From Candidatus Sphingobacterium stercoripullorum (GTDB lineage Bacteria; Bacteroidota; Bacteroidia; Sphingobacteriales; Sphingobacteriaceae), in assembly GCA_019114715.1 (NCBI GenBank), contig DXEZ01000292.1, forward strand, positions 1 to 8,029: DNA of 8,029 nt, written 5' to 3'. Position numbers and translations under genes: made by a program. The stretch's first letter is position 1. Each line of letters starts with the position of its first letter. Below the pieces are notes generated by a model. The model was not told the origin of the DNA, ran no database searches, and saw nothing but the letters and a program-made list of their open reading frames with translations. Shown piece after piece: positions 5,500 to 8,029 of the stretch.

Positions 5500-7066
5500 A
5501 AGCCTTTTTACTTGCCCTCTCCCTATCCCTAGCTGATTTCCACCCGCTATAATAGAGCTCAGGATCTAAGTCAGGTTTTGGGTAAAACAAGCTAGCAACA
5601 TAACCTACTGCTACAACCACTAGGTGGCTATAAACACCTAACATCATTTTATTGTGGGTGAAGTTAAACCTTCCCATATCCAAAAGCACGAACTTCTCTC
5701 CTTTAAACTCCAGCTCTGTACTTGTTAAAAAAGCGTAAGCCGTAAAAACAACGCACACGATAATGGCGATGTTGATACCCTGCCTGTTGGCTCTTTGGGT
5801 AAAAATACCCAATAAAAACACACCTACTATACCTCCAGAGAAAATCGCATACAGTGTGAAGATGATTCCTAAAATACTTTCACTCCCCAGCTCGACATAA
5901 ATAAACCCTATAGCCATAGAAATGATTCCCGCTAGGGCAACCATCCACCGGCTGGCTTTTAAATATTGCTTATCCTTTTTATTGGGCAATATCTTTTTAT
6001 AATAGTCCTCGATACCAACAGCAGCCAGCGAGTTGAGATCCGCACTCAAACTGCAAATAGCAGCCGAAATCATGGCCGCCAAAATAAAGCCTACCACCCC
6101 CATGGGGAGCTCCGACATGATAAAAAATGGAAAAACATTATTTGGCCCTACATCACTCGGCAGCGAGTTTTGCGTATAGTATACAAAGAGTGCCGTACCA
6201 ATGAACATAAATAGCGACCAAACAGGAACGGTTAATAAGATCCCCAGCAGCGAGGCACGAATGGCAGATTTGTCTGAATCGGCCGTAAGGTAACGCTGCA
6301 CAACGGTTTGATCGGTACCGTACTTCTGGATGGCATAAAACATACCATTGATTGCCATCACCACAAAGGTCAAGCGCTTGAAGTCCCAATCATAGGGGCC
6401 AAAGCCTGTTCTATTATTTTCTGTAGCCACCTTCCAGAGTTCCGGGAATCCACCATTTATGGAAAATAGAATAACAAGTAAGCATAAGATTCCGCTAGCA
6501 AATAGCATGAATCCCTGGAATACATCCAGCCAAATAACCGCTTCGATACCCCCTAGTAGGTTGACAGTGATAATCACTGTACCTACCACCAGAATAATCC
6601 AGTAAGTATTGATACTAGTCATACTCGAAAGGGCAACAGCCAGCAAAAACAATACAGTTCCCATCCCTGAAAACTGCCTTAAAACAAACGCTATGGAGCT
6701 GTAATACCTAGCGAAACTTCCAAATCGTTTTTCAAAGTATTCATAAGTACTCAGGCCAATGACCTTCCTATATAGGGGCACAATGAACCACACCGTCCCC
6801 AATAGAACAATCGGCACCATCAACCCCTGAACTAAGAGTATCCAGTTGTTAGAAAACCCCTCGGCAGGATAACCTAGAAAGGTAACGCTACTAATCAAGG
6901 TAGCAAGTAAGGACATTCCTATTGCCCAAGCTGGCACCCTGCCTTTAGCAGAAAAATAGGCTTCTGTAGATTTTTGGTTTTTGGCATACCGCAGCCCAAA
7001 ATAAACAGTAATTAATAACACAGCTACGATTATCCCATAATCCAGTAAGCTTAACATATCATTCAT
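5498..7066 (-). CDS. Sodium:solute symporter (SSS family)
   Basis: The 522-residue membrane protein has the length and about 13 membrane segments expected of the SSS family (sodium-coupled uptake of sugars, sugar acids, amino acids or other small organics). The signature GTDQTVVQRYLTA lies at 250-262, and the segment AAMISAAICSLSADLNSLAA (330-349) corresponds to helix 8, whose small and hydroxyl residues bind sodium in vSGLT; the usual Ser-Ser pair is Cys338-Ser339 by my alignment from memory. The C-terminus is a basic cytoplasmic tail. The ATG at 7066 has AAAAAGG abutting it with no spacing, while the same A/G stretch is nine bases from Met4 (7059-7057 region), so Met4 may be the real start. 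The gene lies 33 bases downstream of a four-carbon acid sugar kinase on the same strand, with no terminator between, so it is probably in one operon and imports that kinase's substrate or a precursor. The substrate itself cannot be read from the sequence. Confidence 0.93.
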   Translation of the reverse strand: MNDMLSLLDYGIIVAVLLITVYFGLRYAKNQKSTEAYFSAKGRVPAWAIGMSLLATLISSVTFLGYPAEGFSNNWILLVQGLMVPIVLLGTVWFIVPLYRKVIGLSTYEYFEKRFGSFARYYSSIAFVLRQFSGMGTVLFLLAVALSSMTSINTYWIILVVGTVIITVNLLGGIEAVIWLDVFQGFMLFASGILCLLVILFSINGGFPELWKVATENNRTGFGPYDWDFKRLTFVVMAINGMFYAIQKYGTDQTVVQRYLTADSDKSAIRASLLGILLTVPVWSLFMFIGTALFVYYTQNSLPSDVGPNNVFPFFIMSELPMGVVGFILAAMISAAICSLSADLNSLAAVGIEDYYKKILPNKKDKQYLKASRWMVALAGIISMAIGFIYVELGSESILGIIFTLYAIFSGGIVGVFLLGIFTQRANRQGINIAIIVCVVFTAYAFLTSTELEFKGEKFVLLDMGRFNFTHNKMMLGVYSHLVVVAVGYVASLFYPKPDLDPELYYSGWKSARDRERASKKA

Positions 7067-7099
7067 CCTTTTTATCGGTTTTTTGGTGTTGTAAAATTA

Positions 7100-8029
7100 T
7101 TAAAAACTCCAAAGTTCATCCGGCCACTGATAACTCCCCGGCTTGAGGGTGATGTGCATTGCACCTCCGTTAGTCTTAGCGCGAATAACCCCTTGTCGGT
7201 ATTCAAAAACAGGCGTTAAAGCGCGAATTCCTAAAACCTCGAGGATAGCTTCTGCTGTGGCTCCCCCTTCAATGACCAGCTCATGAATGGGCATAAGTTT
7301 CTCTAGCTCGGCTAAAACAAGAGCCATTTCTTCTCGAATTGTCCCAGAAGGCAGCTCTTCATCAAGATTTACTGCAAAAAAGACAAGTCCAAAAGCCTTT
7401 ATCTTTTCACATAACTGCAAGGCCAGCTTCCCCGTCTCTTTAGGCTTCCTCCAGTATACTTTAAACTCCTCGGGCACCCTAGAAAGTTGCCTTCTGCTAT
7501 TTATATGCTTGGAACCGCAAACATAAACAATTGGCGCATCGGAATTTATAGTTTTTTCATTAGTCTCCGTTTTTGCCGCCATCTTCTGCTGCACCATAGC
7601 CTCAAAAAAACTAGCAGCACCGGCAAATAGAACCTCCTCGGTAGGTAGCTCCAGTACCCAGCTTTCCAGCTCGCTTTTAGTTGCTACCTCACAAAATACG
7701 TAGGGACGCTCCTTACTAAAAACTTTAGGGACCTCCTTATGAACTTCCCAGCAGCCTCCCGCATGAATAGCCTCTAGAACTTGGCTGCTGGTAATTGGAA
7801 ACTCAGGATCATTGGAAAAGTCCGTTTCAGCAATAGGTTGCCCCTCTATCAGGTACACTCCATCCTTTACCACTCTACTAAGGGATAAATTAACTGGGCA
7901 GAAAACAAGGTTTCCCTTAGCAAACAAAGACCTGTAAAATGCACTCTCTTTGACGATGTGCCCGCGCAGGGCAGAATCGAACTTCAAATATATCCAATCC
8001 CAAGCGTTAATGAATTCTTTTGGATCCCA
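7100..8029 (-). CDS. Four-carbon acid sugar kinase family protein (DUF1537, OtnK-like), N-terminus beyond window
   Basis: The frame is open from the right edge to TAA at 7102-7100, giving 309 residues; whole family members are about 400-480, so roughly the first 100 are missing. The visible part starts with WDPKEFINAWDWIYLKFDSA and includes the family motif KFDSALRGH (residues 16-24 here), the substrate-binding KxDSxLRG loop. The C-terminal nucleotide-binding domain shows IVYVCGSKH, a Gly-rich LVIEGGATAEAIL and TNGGAMHITLKPGSYQWPDELW at the end. Characterised members phosphorylate D-erythronate, L-threonate or D-threonate with ATP in the cytoplasm, before dehydrogenation and decarboxylation to triose phosphate. 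A TTG inside the motif (7987-7985) is not a start, because the motif continues upstream of it. The downstream symporter supports a role in sugar-acid catabolism. The specific acid is unknown, and the usual dehydrogenase or decarboxylase partners, if present, would be beyond the right edge. Confidence 0.9.
   Translation of the reverse strand, partial: WDPKEFINAWDWIYLKFDSALRGHIVKESAFYRSLFAKGNLVFCPVNLSLSRVVKDGVYLIEGQPIAETDFSNDPEFPITSSQVLEAIHAGGCWEVHKEVPKVFSKERPYVFCEVATKSELESWVLELPTEEVLFAGAASFFEAMVQQKMAAKTETNEKTINSDAPIVYVCGSKHINSRRQLSRVPEEFKVYWRKPKETGKLALQLCEKIKAFGLVFFAVNLDEELPSGTIREEMALVLAELEKLMPIHELVIEGGATAEAILEVLGIRALTPVFEYRQGVIRAKTNGGAMHITLKPGSYQWPDELWSF

Noticed and set aside
7985..7987. TTG as the start codon of the acid sugar kinase
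   Set aside because: It falls just inside the conserved substrate loop (LKFDSALRG), and the frame stays open upstream to the window edge, so the gene is truncated by the window and not short.
1..8029. CRISPR array, tRNA, rRNA, insertion sequence or defence system
   Set aside because: No regularly spaced repeats, cloverleaf-like structures, transposase motifs, terminal inverted repeats with target duplications, or defence-type domains were seen on either strand.

Overview
The window reads as ordinary chromosomal DNA of a member of the Bacteroidota, probably a Cytophagales-type marine or free-living bacterium. The support is low-GC, A/T-rich intergenic DNA, starts without clear Shine-Dalgarno sites, good matches to the Bacteroidota -7 promoter box TAnnTTTG, several small lipoproteins, and protein types common in that phylum (exported TIM-barrel isomerase, YkuD_2 murein transpeptidase, DW...VP-type small lipoprotein). 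The genus cannot be named from the sequence alone.

Layout. Positions 1-498 (minus) hold the N-terminal part of an exported sugar isomerase/epimerase-like protein that runs off the left edge. A 272-base A/T-rich divergent spacer follows. Positions 771-2375 (plus) encode ATP-type phosphoenolpyruvate carboxykinase (pckA), with all nucleotide-binding motifs intact. Positions 2376-2891 are a 516-base stretch without a credible gene; it holds several hairpins, a perfect 19-bp tandem duplication and a candidate small transcript or terminator, and it may contain a dispersed repeat. Positions 2892-3950 and 4025-4801 (plus) are two neighbouring L,D-transpeptidases of different subfamilies, the first a lipoprotein of the YkuD type and the second a YkuD_2-type exported enzyme, followed by a good intrinsic terminator. 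Positions 4999-5421 (plus) encode a small lipoprotein of unknown function, ending in a terminator shared with the converging minus-strand operon. Positions 8029-5498 (minus) carry the C-terminal 309 residues of a four-carbon acid sugar kinase (DUF1537/OtnK-like) and, 33 bases downstream, a complete sodium:solute symporter.

How the genes may fit together. The kinase and symporter look like a small uptake-and-phosphorylation operon for a sugar acid. PckA handles gluconeogenic flux from oxaloacetate, which would suit growth on organic or sugar acids, but no physical link to that operon is visible. The two L,D-transpeptidases point to peptidoglycan remodelling or protein anchoring in the periplasm.

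I did not find a convincing undescribed multi-gene system. The parts most worth a second look are the 516-base spacer after pckA, the paired transpeptidases with a non-canonical catalytic motif in the first, and the unassigned substrate of the kinase-symporter pair.
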